Shown here in pieces: positions 31,971-41,015 of a stretch of 55,278 nucleotides of DNA. The translations under genes and the position numbers were made by a program. The notes beneath the pieces were generated by a model. That model worked only from the letters and a program-made list of their open reading frames with translations, had not been told where the DNA came from and made no database searches. Each line of letters starts with the position of its first letter. Position 1 is the first letter of the stretch. The stretch lies in the NCBI GenBank assembly GCA_964373815.1, contig CAYJWI010000006.1:1-55278 (forward strand). The letters run 5' to 3'. Source of the DNA: UBA10205 sp964373815 (GTDB lineage: Archaea > Iainarchaeota > Iainarchaeia > Iainarchaeales > Iainarchaeaceae).

Positions 31971-32963
31971 ATGGAAAGAATCCCGCTGCGAGACCTCTCT
32001 GAAAATGAATTGCTCAAGGCGCTGGCGCAGAGCGTTTCAGGAATAGAATTCTCCTCCTTTTCAGTCGGCATCACTTCAAGCGACCAGGGGAAAAAGCTCT
32101 CTGCAAGAAAACTTTGCGAAGGCTTCCTCTGCTCCACAAACAAGGCCATCCAGGCAAGCGAAAACTTCGACATCTATATTCTCGTAAACCTGGAAAGGGG
32201 TTTTGTCGAGGCAACGCCTTCAAGCATTTTTGTTGGGGGTTTTTACAACAAGTTCGCAAGAAACATCGCCCAGACCTTCCACTACTGTTTCCGGTGCAAG
32301 GGAAAAGGGTGCAAAAATTGCGGCTTTAAGGGAAAGCTCACGGAGCTTTCAGTGCAGGAGCTCGTTGAAAAGGAATTTCTCCCTGCTTTCGGCTCGCATG
32401 AGTCAAAGTTCCATGGCTGCGGGAGGGAGGATGTCGATGTGCTGATGCTCGGAGAGGGGCGGCCGTTCATCATCGAGATGGTTTCCCCGCGCAAAAGAAG
32501 CGCCTATTTGAAAAAGCTCGAGGAAAAAATCAATTCCTCTTCCAAGGGCCTTGTCGCTGTCCACGGTTTTTCTTTCTGCGCAAAGGAAAGGGTAGCGGAA
32601 ATGAAGAACTCGGAGTTTGGCAAGGTTTACTCGGCGAAGTGCTCCTGCAAAGAAAGTATTTCACAAAAAGAATTCGAACCGCTCATTGGAAAGGATTTTT
32701 CCATTGTGCAAAAAACCCCTGAGCGGGTTGAGAAAAGGCGCCCCATGAAGGAGAGGGCGAAGAGCGCAAAAATACTCAAGGCTGAAACCCTTTCCGGCAG
32801 CGAATTCAGGTTAGATATCCTAGCATCGCACGGCCTTTACATAAAGGAGTTCATTTCTGGTGACTCCGGCAGGACTGTCCCGAGCATTTCATCGCTTCTT
32901 GAAAAACAATGCGTCTGCGTTGAACTCGATGTGCTTGAAATAATCCTGCCAAAAATAAAGTGA
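31971..32963 (+). CDS. pus10: tRNA pseudouridine synthase Pus10
   Basis: Archaeal Pus10 makes pseudouridine 54 and 55 in the T loop of tRNA. The catalytic signature GCGREDVDVLMLGEGRPF holds the nucleophilic aspartate, followed by VSPRKRSAY. The cysteine knuckle CFRCKGKGCKNC is kept, and the C-terminal LYIKEFISGDSGRTVPSISSLL matches the family. At 330 residues it is shorter than the usual 390-430: the N-terminal module with its own CxxC (CLGR-type) is absent, while part of the THUMP-like region remains. It is the last gene of this plus-strand group. Confidence 0.9.
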   Translation: MERIPLRDLSENELLKALAQSVSGIEFSSFSVGITSSDQGKKLSARKLCEGFLCSTNKAIQASENFDIYILVNLERGFVEATPSSIFVGGFYNKFARNIAQTFHYCFRCKGKGCKNCGFKGKLTELSVQELVEKEFLPAFGSHESKFHGCGREDVDVLMLGEGRPFIIEMVSPRKRSAYLKKLEEKINSSSKGLVAVHGFSFCAKERVAEMKNSEFGKVYSAKCSCKESISQKEFEPLIGKDFSIVQKTPERVEKRRPMKERAKSAKILKAETLSGSEFRLDILASHGLYIKEFISGDSGRTVPSISSLLEKQCVCVELDVLEIILPKIK

Positions 32964-33066
32964 AGGCCGAATTTTTGCCGGCAAAAATAAGTCATGGCAA
33001 ACCATAAAGTAATTCCGCGGATTTTCATGGTCTGCTATAATGTTTTGCCAGGGTTGATTTGCCACT

Positions 33067-34020
33067 TTACTCGTCGACGTCTATTATCCCGGTTTCCGTG
33101 ACGCGGTAAATCGCCTCCCCATCCGGCAGCGAGGGCGAGTCCACGAGCTTTGCAACCCTCTTGTCCTCCTTGCTCTTGCGCAGGTAGAGCCTTGTCTTGC
33201 TCGCATGGCCGACAATGTTCCCGCCTACTGGCGCTGTCGGGTCGCCGAAGAGAATGTCCGGCCTTTCCATTACCTGGTTTGTGACAAGCACAACGATGTT
33301 GTTCGATTCCGCAAGCTTTTGGAGCACCCTCATGTGCTTGTTTAGCTTCTGCTGCCTCTCCGCAAGCGTGCCCCTTCCGACGAATTCCGCCCTGAACTGC
33401 GAAGTGAGCGAATCCACGATAACGAGTTTGATGTTTTTTTCCTTTACCATTTCCCCAGCCTTTTCGGCAAGAAGCGCTTGGTGTTCGGAATTGTAAGCCC
33501 TTGCGACGAAAATGTTCTTCATCGCTTCCTGAACGTCAAGCCCCTGTGCCTCTGCAATTGCAGCAACCCTCTCTGGCCTGAAGCTGTTTTCAGAATCAAT
33601 GTAGAGGCACGAGCCGCTCAGCCCTCCCCGCTCAACCGGGAGCTGTACTGTAACCGCGGTCTGGAAGCACCATTGGGTTTTCCCAGAAGCGAATTTCCCG
33701 TAGACCTCGGTAATGCTCTGGGTTTCAATTCCCCCGCCTATCAGCGTGTCGACTTCCTTGCTCCCTGTGGTAAGCCTTCCCACGAGTTTTCTTTTCTCGG
33801 CAAGCTCGGCTGCGGTTTCATATCCCATGTCAAGGGCATCGCGCGCGGCCTTAATCGCCTTTTCAGCTGTGCCTTCCCCCAAGCCCGCAGCTTCAATGAG
33901 TTCTGCTGCAGAAGCGGTTGCAATGCTCTCAAGGCTCTTGTAGCCTGCAGCCATTAGTTTTTCCGAGCCCTGCTCGCCAATTCCTGGCAAATCCTCCACG
34001 CTCTTTATTTCCTTGGCCAT
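33067..34020 (-). CDS. radA: DNA repair and recombination protein RadA
   Basis: Archaeal RecA/Rad51 recombinase of 317 residues, normal length. An N-terminal helix-hairpin-helix domain (VEDLPGIGEQGSEKLMAAGY, residues 6-60) precedes the ATPase core. Walker A reads GKFASGKTQ where GEFGSGKTQ is usual. Walker B is KLVIVDSLTSQFRAEF. The DNA-binding loops are in GRGTLAERQQKLNKH and GDPTAPVGGNIVGHAS. It forms filaments on single-stranded DNA for strand exchange. A TATA box (TTTATAAATG on the minus strand, near 34117-34126) precedes it. The gene for RPA lies upstream on the same strand. Confidence 0.96.
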   Translation of the reverse strand: MAKEIKSVEDLPGIGEQGSEKLMAAGYKSLESIATASAAELIEAAGLGEGTAEKAIKAARDALDMGYETAAELAEKRKLVGRLTTGSKEVDTLIGGGIETQSITEVYGKFASGKTQWCFQTAVTVQLPVERGGLSGSCLYIDSENSFRPERVAAIAEAQGLDVQEAMKNIFVARAYNSEHQALLAEKAGEMVKEKNIKLVIVDSLTSQFRAEFVGRGTLAERQQKLNKHMRVLQKLAESNNIVVLVTNQVMERPDILFGDPTAPVGGNIVGHASKTRLYLRKSKEDKRVAKLVDSPSLPDGEAIYRVTETGIIDVDE

Positions 34021-34137
34021 AATGGTTCCTCCTGCTTTGGCAGCCTTTTCGAGGAGCGGCCTTTGGCTTGGTTTTCCCCATTGGCTGAAAGCTTATAGAG
34101 AATACTGCCTTTCATTTATAAATAATGCAAGGGTTCA

Positions 34138-34194
34138 GTGCCGGTGCCAACCGAAGCCTCGGTTGGGGAGGCACCCGGCACTCGCCTCGGCGAG
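34138..34194 (-). other. GC-rich nested hairpins between rpa and radA
   Basis: GTGCCG..GTGCC (34138-34148) pairs with GGCAC..CGGCAC near 34170-34181 around an inner hairpin AACCGA/TCGGTT (34149-34164), and a second hairpin CTCGC/GCGAG (34181-34194) follows. The block is far richer in GC than its surroundings. It lies after the rpa stop and upstream of the radA TATA box. It could be a transcript end, an ncRNA or a mobile palindromic element. Confidence 0.45.
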
Positions 34195-34226
34195 GTCGGC
34201 TTTGCTTCGCATTCAAGCTTATTACT

Positions 34227-35054
34227 CTAGATTTTGTTCTCTTTAATTATCCTCGCATACTGCCCCAAGTGCAGCTCTATCCCGTCGCGCCCCTGCTTGG
34301 TGTACGCATCCTCGATTACCACTTTTTCGCCTTCGCCGATTTCCTCGACCGCGTCGCACTGGCTGTTCCATGCGGTTGCGCGCAGCTCTTCAACGCCTTG
34401 CGCGATTATGAAGTTCATCACTTTCCCGGAGCCCTTCTCGGTTTCGAAGTTTTTCGCGGGGAAAACCTTTTTTATGAGAACCTTCACGTCCACGCTCGCC
34501 ATTCCCGCATCAAGGTCATTTAGTTCGAAGAATTTGGATTCGAGCTCTGGAAGCCCATTGCCTTCGGCCTGCTCGAGCGAACTGTTGTAGTTGAGGTTTA
34601 ACTGCACTGCCCCGTTGTATGAGGAAACGGAGCAGTTGGATATTTTCACCGCACTCCCCTTCGCGATTGGTTTTTGCGCGAACTTCTCAATGTCATCATT
34701 CCACAATGTCGCCCGCGCCTCTGCAGAGCCGTCCCAGATTATGACGCTCTGGAGTTTTCCCTTCCTGCCGTTCTTCTCGAACTCCTTTTTTGGAAAGACC
34801 TTTCTCACGCGGCCAACGACATCCACGTTGTTCATCCCCTCCTTTAGCGATGAAATCTTCGTAGCTTCGCTGACAGCCTGCACTGTTTTCACGCCCAGCT
34901 CCTTTGCAATCATGAACGCAGCGCCAGCCTCGGTGAGAAGCCCTGAAAATTTCTGCCGCTTGGCCTCTATTAGCCTTTCCACTTCCTCCCCGCTCTTCCC
35001 CGTGCCCGAAGAGATTGCCTCCTTCAAGGCAGAGGGGTTGCCCGCAAAATCCAT
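34227..35054 (-). CDS. RPA-type single-stranded DNA-binding protein
   Basis: Archaeal replication protein A homologue of 275 residues with two OB folds. A helical N-terminus (1-65) leads into OB fold 1 (about 70-165; NNVDVVGRVRKVF, SVIIWDGSAEARATLWNDD) and OB fold 2 (about 180-270; ASVDVKVLIKKVF, FIIAQGVEELRATAWNS). It protects single-stranded DNA and works with RadA, whose gene follows. No zinc finger is present. A smaller one-OB relative is encoded at 49.2 kb. Confidence 0.88.
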   Translation of the reverse strand: MDFAGNPSALKEAISSGTGKSGEEVERLIEAKRQKFSGLLTEAGAAFMIAKELGVKTVQAVSEATKISSLKEGMNNVDVVGRVRKVFPKKEFEKNGRKGKLQSVIIWDGSAEARATLWNDDIEKFAQKPIAKGSAVKISNCSVSSYNGAVQLNLNYNSSLEQAEGNGLPELESKFFELNDLDAGMASVDVKVLIKKVFPAKNFETEKGSGKVMNFIIAQGVEELRATAWNSQCDAVEEIGEGEKVVIEDAYTKQGRDGIELHLGQYARIIKENKI

Positions 35055-35114
35055 TTTTCCAAACCCAACATAGGATTGCTGTTAGGGAATAAATAGTTTT
35101 CCCCTGCAACCATG

Positions 35115-36233
35115 TCAGCCGCCGGGCGAGCCTATGTCCACGCTTTTAACTTCGCTGTACTTGCTCTCATTGCCGAATTCATCCGCCGCGGTCATTACAA
35201 AGAAATGCGTCCCCCTCTCAAGGCCCTGCAAAACACCAGAGCCAGCGTTTTGGCCGAACTTCGCAGCCAATTTGTACGAAATGTATGCCGGGTTCACTTC
35301 GCTGCTCTTGTAGAGCCTGTACTCGGAGGCGCCTTCAACTTTTGACCATGTGAAGACCGCGTCATTGCCTTCCGCGAAAACATCATAGAGCGAAGGAGCC
35401 AGCAGAGGCTCTAGGTTGGGTAGTGATTCAATGGCTTTTGGGATGAATTTTTCCGCAACTTCGAGCCTTTGCGTGTTGAGGGCGAAAACCGCGAGGTTTA
35501 TGTCAAAGGAGCCTTCTTCGAGCGCGACACCATTGAACGAAATTACGAAGTTAGCATCCTCGTTCCCCGAAGCCTCGTAGCTTTGGGTGAACTTTTTCCC
35601 GTCGATTCCAAGCACGGCCTCATACCTTGCCCCGCTTGGCATTTTCGAATTAGGGCTCAGCACTGTGCTCACGCTGAATTTTTTCCCGGTTTCAGCCCTG
35701 GCTGGGTATTCAACTAACCCGATTTTCAATTCTGGCGCGAATGCATGGCAATCGGTTCCATTGCAGTAAAAGCCATCAGCGCATCCGCATTTTGCGCAGT
35801 TTTTTTCCATCACTCCGCTGTTGCAGTATTCCGGTTTCTTCGCCCCGCATTCCCCAAAAGGTATTCCGTTCAAGCATGAAGATGAGCCTGCAAGCACGAC
35901 CACCCTCTTCTTTTCAGTTTCAAAGGCCTTCCCCTTTGCCCCTTCAACGTATGCGTAAAGCTGGTAAACTCCGGGCCGCGGGAAGAAGGAGACTGTTTCA
36001 TTGCAGCCGCCTTGGCATTTCACCCTTTTTGTCTCATTGCCCAGCTTGACAACTACGGCTGCTTCTTCATGCCCCGAACCCACTACAAAAACCTTCAGCT
36101 CTTCACCAGAACTTATTTCAGCAGGCGCGCTTATTTTCACAGAGGTTTTTTCCGCAGGCACCACCGCTGTAGCGGCGCACCCGGACAAAAAAAACAGCAC
36201 CCCGAGCACAGTTAAGAGGGTTTCGATTTTCAC
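35115..36233 (-). CDS. Secreted lipoprotein with cysteine-rich and Fn3-like parts
   Basis: About 372 residues. A signal peptide ends in the lipobox LSGC, so the protein is probably lipid-anchored outside the cell. A beta-sandwich (residues 25-115) precedes a compact cysteine-rich segment (CLNGIPFGECG..CNSG..CAKCGCADGFYCNGTDC), which must be disulfide-bonded or metal-bound. Another beta domain and a C-terminal Fn3-like domain (DAVFTWSKVEGASEYRLYKS) follow. The GTG at 36233 overlaps the preceding stop (GTGA) and starts the signal peptide directly; a GTG at 36242 is possible. It is the last gene of the pilin/VWA operon. Confidence 0.78.
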   Translation of the reverse strand: MKIETLLTVLGVLFFLSGCAATAVVPAEKTSVKISAPAEISSGEELKVFVVGSGHEEAAVVVKLGNETKRVKCQGGCNETVSFFPRPGVYQLYAYVEGAKGKAFETEKKRVVVLAGSSSCLNGIPFGECGAKKPEYCNSGVMEKNCAKCGCADGFYCNGTDCHAFAPELKIGLVEYPARAETGKKFSVSTVLSPNSKMPSGARYEAVLGIDGKKFTQSYEASGNEDANFVISFNGVALEEGSFDINLAVFALNTQRLEVAEKFIPKAIESLPNLEPLLAPSLYDVFAEGNDAVFTWSKVEGASEYRLYKSSEVNPAYISYKLAAKFGQNAGSGVLQGLERGTHFFVMTAADEFGNESKYSEVKSVDIGSPGG

Positions 36234-37261
36234 GATGTCCACCTCCTTGCGCCGAAGGAAGGGTTTTCCACGAGCACGTTTATGTCATTGAAGAGAAAGT
36301 CCTCTATCTGCGAATTCAGGTCAACCGAAACCGCGAGGCCGACTTTCTGGCCGGAAAACCTGTAAGTGGTCCTGCCCATAAAGTTCATGTCAAGGCTCGG
36401 CGTTGTGCAGGAGGCGCCCACGCAGCTTACTGTGACCCTGCTCGTGAACGATGTGTCGAAGTGCCCCCTTACGAGCTTCTGGCCGAGCACGCACTTGACG
36501 CAGTTGGCGTCGAGCAGGTTGATGCTTACATAAGGCAGGGGGTTTTGCGCATTGAAGTCGTTGTTGAAGCACGAGGAAGAGCCGTTGAAGGAGCAGGAAA
36601 GGGAATTGAAGTCGTGCGCGGATGAGAGGGTTATGTTCAAGTCCTGCCTTCTCATGGTGCTGTATGTGTAGCCTGCGCAGGTAAACTCGAAAACCATTGA
36701 ATTGCTCTCACCAATTGTATATTTCATGCAGTGCGGCTTTACGATAAAAGAGGCGTTCCTGTCCGTGCCCCCCCAGGTAGGCGGCGTGGGCAAATTTACA
36801 TCGGATTTCAATGAATCAAATTCGCCAAGGTAATTCGAGTCCTCCACGAACACCCTGTAAGAATTCAGCACCGCGAGGTATGAATCGACCTTGCTCTGCA
36901 AAGTCGGCAGGTCTGCCCGTACTGTGATGGTGTTTGTGTCAATGTCGTAAGTGAAAGGGAGTATCCTCTGGTCAACCGCCTTTTCAGCCTTGTTCATTGT
37001 GAGCCTTGCGAGGTTGTTTAAGAGGTTTGAGTACTTGTCCGAAACCTTGCGGAATGCCGAGCTCTCGTTTGCTGCGCTGTCCGTTGAAACCCCCCTTTTC
37101 TGCACTGCGCTGTTGAGTGCGAGCACGGAGAGCAGCAGCAGCATTACCATGAGCGAGAACAATATGCCCCTGCTGCCCATCCAACCCCTTCCAACTGCAG
37201 GCGCTTTGCCAAACGGGCCTTTCGCCTTTGCGGGAGGCAGCAATCCATGTTTCTTGTCCAT
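36230..37261 (-). CDS. Pilin-like membrane protein
   Basis: Protein of 343 residues with a basic N-terminus, a short GRGWMGSRGIL motif and one hydrophobic helix (ILFSLMVMLLLLSVLALNS), in the style of archaeal type III signal peptides and pilin-like pseudopilins. The rest is a beta-rich exterior domain with several cysteines (SLSC, NCVKC, VSCVGASC), perhaps disulfides. The ATG follows the stop of the VWA gene without a gap, and its own stop overlaps the lipoprotein GTG. No specific family is recognised. Confidence 0.7.
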   Translation of the reverse strand: MDKKHGLLPPAKAKGPFGKAPAVGRGWMGSRGILFSLMVMLLLLSVLALNSAVQKRGVSTDSAANESSAFRKVSDKYSNLLNNLARLTMNKAEKAVDQRILPFTYDIDTNTITVRADLPTLQSKVDSYLAVLNSYRVFVEDSNYLGEFDSLKSDVNLPTPPTWGGTDRNASFIVKPHCMKYTIGESNSMVFEFTCAGYTYSTMRRQDLNITLSSAHDFNSLSCSFNGSSSCFNNDFNAQNPLPYVSINLLDANCVKCVLGQKLVRGHFDTSFTSRVTVSCVGASCTTPSLDMNFMGRTTYRFSGQKVGLAVSVDLNSQIEDFLFNDINVLVENPSFGARRWTS

Positions 37262-40200
37262 CTAAGGCCTCCACACTGCGTATTCTATTGCATAAACCTC
37301 TGTCTCAGGCCCGCCGTAGCAATTTACCGCCTTCAAGTTCCCGGATGGGCATTCGTTTATCTCGTTCGCATCGTTTACCCGCGCGTAAATGACGCCTTCA
37401 GAGCCTATGCTTATGCCGCTAAAGGCCTTGGAGTAGTCCACGCATCCGGGTGTTTGCTGCGAGCAGAGTGCGGGGACCGCGTAAGTGTTCAAAGGCGTGG
37501 TTGCGGTATCATTGAGATAAAGGCGCAGGTTTGTCTGGTTGGCATCCAGCTCCCCGATGTTTGATACAAGCAGGTCTAGCGAAACGTCATTCTTGCCAAG
37601 CACGCTTCCGGACACGAAAGAAACATTGAGGTCCCTTGAATAGAACGGTATTGTGAGCGAAGCATTGAAGTCAATCGATTGCACGTTTCCGTCGGAGTCA
37701 AAGTAGGTGAACTTCGCCCCCGGCCCTGGGAAAGTTATCGCGTCATTTGTGCAGACATTTGCATTAGCGCAGGGAAAGAGGATGTTGTAATTTGTCGTGA
37801 ATGGATTGGCAGTGTTAATGTCGCCTGCGGTGAACACCAGGTTTCCATCGATTATTGTCCCGTTCCCGTCGCTTGTTATTGTAGAGCCTGTCATTATCGG
37901 CACTGAAACATTCGCATCGTTTGCGAGCTCTGCTACCTTGAGTGCTATCAGCGCGAACACTGCCTGGAGCGCATTGGCATCGGATGCCGCGTAATACTGC
38001 CCGCCGGTTATTGAAGCAATGCTTGAGAGCTGGCCAGCATCAGCATCCCCCCCGAAGCCTATTGTGTATATTGTGATTGAGTTGTTGTGTGCAGTGTTTG
38101 CAGCCGACGTCGGGTCTGTCTGCGATACGCCGTCCGAGAGCAACACCTGGAATTTTAGAGCCTTGCTGTTGTGCCTTGCGCTGTTCAGCTCATTTGTCGC
38201 AGAGGTTATCCCCGCACTCATGTCTGTGCTCCCGCTCGATGAAAGCGCGCTGATCGCATTGTTTACCAGGATTGAATTGCTTGTCAGGTTCTTGTCCAAT
38301 GTGGCGGCGCTGTTGAATGACACCAGCCCCATCTGGTCAGGCGGAAGCTGCCATTCGTTGAAATCGACAAAGCTCTGCGCCGCAAGCTTTGCCTGGCCCA
38401 TCTTCGGCCCCGTGTAAATGTTGAATGTCGTAAGCCCTGTGCTGATGCCCGGCACAAGGAAAGCCCAGCTGTCACTTATGTCAAGGCCGGTATAACTGTA
38501 CGGCGTTGCATAGGATTTCACGAAAACCGGGTTTGTCGGCGTTGAGACATTTATGACCTGGAGGGACGAACTATCGGCAACATACGCGTTTCCGTCGGAA
38601 TAAACCTCTACATCCGAAGCTGTGCCCGGCGTGTTGTAGCTTCCGGCCTGCGAGGGCGCTGTTTTGCTCGTAATGTCTATTATTTTCAGGCCAGCGCTCC
38701 CGTCCGCGAAATAGGCGTAGTTTCCGGAAACGAAAACATCATTCGGGGCGGTTCCAGCAAAGCTGGACTTGTGCGCCGGGCTTGCAGCATTTGAGACATC
38801 TATTATCTGCAAGCCCTGCTGCGCCATGTGGTAGGTGATTATGAAAGCGTCAGTATTTGCGATTGAAGAGGATTGCTGGTAGGCATTCCCGCCTGAATAC
38901 GGGTTTGTGTTCAGGCCCTGCCACTGGTAATACTTTGTTGCGCTGGCAGAACCTGATTTTGAGATTACAAGGTAATACGTCTGTCCGGCAGTGAGGCTTA
39001 TATCAGACCCGAAATCCGCATTAACCCAGCCATAAGAGGCGTTCACAGAGTTCGCGCTTATTGTGGCTGATGCGATGTTAGCCCCCCCCAGTGCCTGCCT
39101 CAGGGCGACAGTAATGTTCCCCGGGATGCTTATTTTTTTTATGTAAACATCAACCGACCTTATGGTGTTCGATGAGGGGATAAAGGATTGCGCGGCAGTA
39201 TTGTTGTTTGCCCCAGTCCTCCCGATGTTCAGGTCAGTGTTTCCGGCGCCAAAAATGTTGAAGTCCTGGATGTTGGCAGACCCCGCGCTTGTAGTGACGG
39301 CATACGCATAATTGCCTGAAACAAACACTTGCTTCACATTCCCTATGTTGGTGATGACTCCCGCAGACACGGGGTTTGACTTGTTGGCCACGTTCACAAC
39401 CCCTAGGCCCTGGTCATTATCTGCAAGGTATGCATAATTCCCCACAGTGTAAACGCCATATGCCGTTCCCGGGCTGTTGTAGGTTCCAGTAAGGTTCGGG
39501 CTTGCAGGGTTTGAGACATCAACTACCCGCAGCCCAGCGCTTCCGTCGGCGAGATACGCATAGCTGCCTGAAACGTAAACGCCAAACGCTGTCCCGGAAC
39601 TGTTGTATGTTCCCAAAATGTTCGGCGATGCCGGATTAATGGTGTTTATATCCCGCAGCCCCGCGCTTCCATCGGCGACATAGGCGTAATTCTGCGTTGC
39701 AAAAACATCGCTTGCAGCCGACAGGTCAAGAAGCCCATCCCAGCTCATAGAGCCGCTCTTGTCAATTACAAGCATAAGGTCTATCGGCCTTCTGACATCT
39801 TCTGGAATGGAAACAGTAAGCCCTATTGTGATGTTCTGGTCGCAAGTGACGGCGCCCGAAGGCGTTGCATTCACATCGAAAGTGACGTTCACATCATTTC
39901 CAGAGAAGAACGCTTCAGAGAACAGTGCTTCATGCTTTTGCGGAATTGAAATGTAGCGTGGGGCTTGCGATGGCTCCGAGAGCGAGATGTAGCTTATGTT
40001 GCAATCCCCCCTCGGCTGCTTGCGGAGGAAATAACTTTTTCCTGAAAGCGAATCCCCAGATGCCGCGCCGCCGGATTTTCCCACGAGTTTGTTCGCGTCA
40101 GGAAAGCATGCGGAAAAAGTTTTTTGGTTCGCGCAGTTCGTGGCATCGACCGTGTAAGAAGAAACAGTGACGTTCGCATCAAAGCCATCAGGCATGAGCG

Positions 40201-40501
40201 AGAGCAGCTGCTGCCTCAAAAGCGTTGCGGAATCTGTGGGGGAATTGGTGTCAATTGTCTGCACAACGAACCCAGTGTTTTCAAGTTCGAAGAGGGCATC
40301 CTGGAGCACGGTGTTTGCCTGCGAATTGGTTGCCGCCACCTGTTCGTGCGAAGTGAAGAGGAAGAGCGCGGAAATAAGTATTGTCACAGCGAGCGCGGCC
40401 TCGAGCGAGAACACAAATCCTCTGCCAAGCCGTTTCCCTGCATTGCAGGGCGGCTGGGCTTGCGCCTTCAAAGCGTCATAACCCCGGAAGGCTTCATGCA
40501 T
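37262..40501 (-). CDS. Giant pilin-like surface protein: VWA domain split by a nested beta-propeller
   Basis: About 1079 residues. A pilin-like N-terminus (GKRLGRGFVFSLEAALAVTILISALFLF) is followed by a beta region. A VWA domain begins with the MIDAS motif DKSGS (247-251), then breaks off. Residues 262-697 are LVIVD-type propeller repeats, such as SGSYAYLADGSAGLRVVDVSNP, interrupted at 422-559 by a jelly-roll-like module (AQSFIPSSN..VDVYIKK..YYLVISKSG). The VWA then resumes with KLAAQSFVDF, GLVSFNSAA, GSTDMSAGI (MIDAS threonine), LLSDG and YTIGFGGDADAGQL, ending near 856. C-terminal CARDB-like beta domains follow. An adhesin or pilus-tip role is inferred. The ATG at 40501 lies 8 nt after the preceding stop. 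Confidence 0.85.
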   Translation of the reverse strand: MHEAFRGYDALKAQAQPPCNAGKRLGRGFVFSLEAALAVTILISALFLFTSHEQVAATNSQANTVLQDALFELENTGFVVQTIDTNSPTDSATLLRQQLLSLMPDGFDANVTVSSYTVDATNCANQKTFSACFPDANKLVGKSGGAASGDSLSGKSYFLRKQPRGDCNISYISLSEPSQAPRYISIPQKHEALFSEAFFSGNDVNVTFDVNATPSGAVTCDQNITIGLTVSIPEDVRRPIDLMLVIDKSGSMSWDGLLDLSAASDVFATQNYAYVADGSAGLRDINTINPASPNILGTYNSSGTAFGVYVSGSYAYLADGSAGLRVVDVSNPASPNLTGTYNSPGTAYGVYTVGNYAYLADNDQGLGVVNVANKSNPVSAGVITNIGNVKQVFVSGNYAYAVTTSAGSANIQDFNIFGAGNTDLNIGRTGANNNTAAQSFIPSSNTIRSVDVYIKKISIPGNITVALRQALGGANIASATISANSVNASYGWVNADFGSDISLTAGQTYYLVISKSGSASATKYYQWQGLNTNPYSGGNAYQQSSSIANTDAFIITYHMAQQGLQIIDVSNAASPAHKSSFAGTAPNDVFVSGNYAYFADGSAGLKIIDITSKTAPSQAGSYNTPGTASDVEVYSDGNAYVADSSSLQVINVSTPTNPVFVKSYATPYSYTGLDISDSWAFLVPGISTGLTTFNIYTGPKMGQAKLAAQSFVDFNEWQLPPDQMGLVSFNSAATLDKNLTSNSILVNNAISALSSSGSTDMSAGITSATNELNSARHNSKALKFQVLLSDGVSQTDPTSAANTAHNNSITIYTIGFGGDADAGQLSSIASITGGQYYAASDANALQAVFALIALKVAELANDANVSVPIMTGSTITSDGNGTIIDGNLVFTAGDINTANPFTTNYNILFPCANANVCTNDAITFPGPGAKFTYFDSDGNVQSIDFNASLTIPFYSRDLNVSFVSGSVLGKNDVSLDLLVSNIGELDANQTNLRLYLNDTATTPLNTYAVPALCSQQTPGCVDYSKAFSGISIGSEGVIYARVNDANEINECPSGNLKAVNCYGGPETEVYAIEYAVWRP

Positions 40502-40508
40502 TTGGAGT

Positions 40509-41015
40509 TTAATCCACGAGCCTGTAGACCTTGAGCGTTGCAACTGCCTTCCCCCCCTTGTAAGTCACTATTCTTTGTGCCGAGACCTCGTTCGCGTTTC
40601 CCTGCGGCGCGAGCCCGGCATTCGAATCATCAGCGCCCTCGAACTGGAAAAAGAAATCGTAATCCTCGAGCCCGAGCTTTGCCTTGAGATTCGAGTATTG
40701 CGAGGAAAGGTTCGAGAATGCCGAAATCTTTGCTTCCGATAGCTCGCGGTCCTTTGTGGCAAGCCCAATGAGGTTCACGTCATTGAGAGGGCCGTTTTGC
40801 CAGTTTGGAGGAATTCCACGGCCCTTCACCAGGGTTTCAAGAACGTAATCCGCCTTAACTTTCATAGCCTGCACATCCCCAATTGTTTGCTGCCTTTCGA
40901 GCTTTTTGTCGAACTCTGAATTTATCATGCCCCATGCTATTATGAAAAGAAATGCCGCAAGGGTAAAGTCTATTAGAAGGGCCTGGCCTTTACGTGTTTT
41001 GCGCAGTGACAACAC
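40509..41015 (-). CDS. Pilin-like protein
   Basis: Protein of 168 residues with the archaeal pilin-type N-terminus: basic RKTRKGQA before a hydrophobic helix (LLIDFTLAAFLFIIAWGMI). The cleavage site would follow the KG pair. The remaining 130 residues are an alpha/beta exterior domain without cysteines. The start is GTG (41015), overlapping the preceding gene by 26 nt. It is probably a minor pilin of the operon. The exterior domain matches no family I recognise. Confidence 0.72.
   Translation of the reverse strand: MLSLRKTRKGQALLIDFTLAAFLFIIAWGMINSEFDKKLERQQTIGDVQAMKVKADYVLETLVKGRGIPPNWQNGPLNDVNLIGLATKDRELSEAKISAFSNLSSQYSNLKAKLGLEDYDFFFQFEGADDSNAGLAPQGNANEVSAQRIVTYKGGKAVATLKVYRLVD

Noticed and set aside
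38408..39721. The propeller region as a separate gene or an inserted mobile element
   Set aside because: The frame is continuous, there is no start site or stop at either edge, and no terminal repeats were seen. It is read as a domain insertion.
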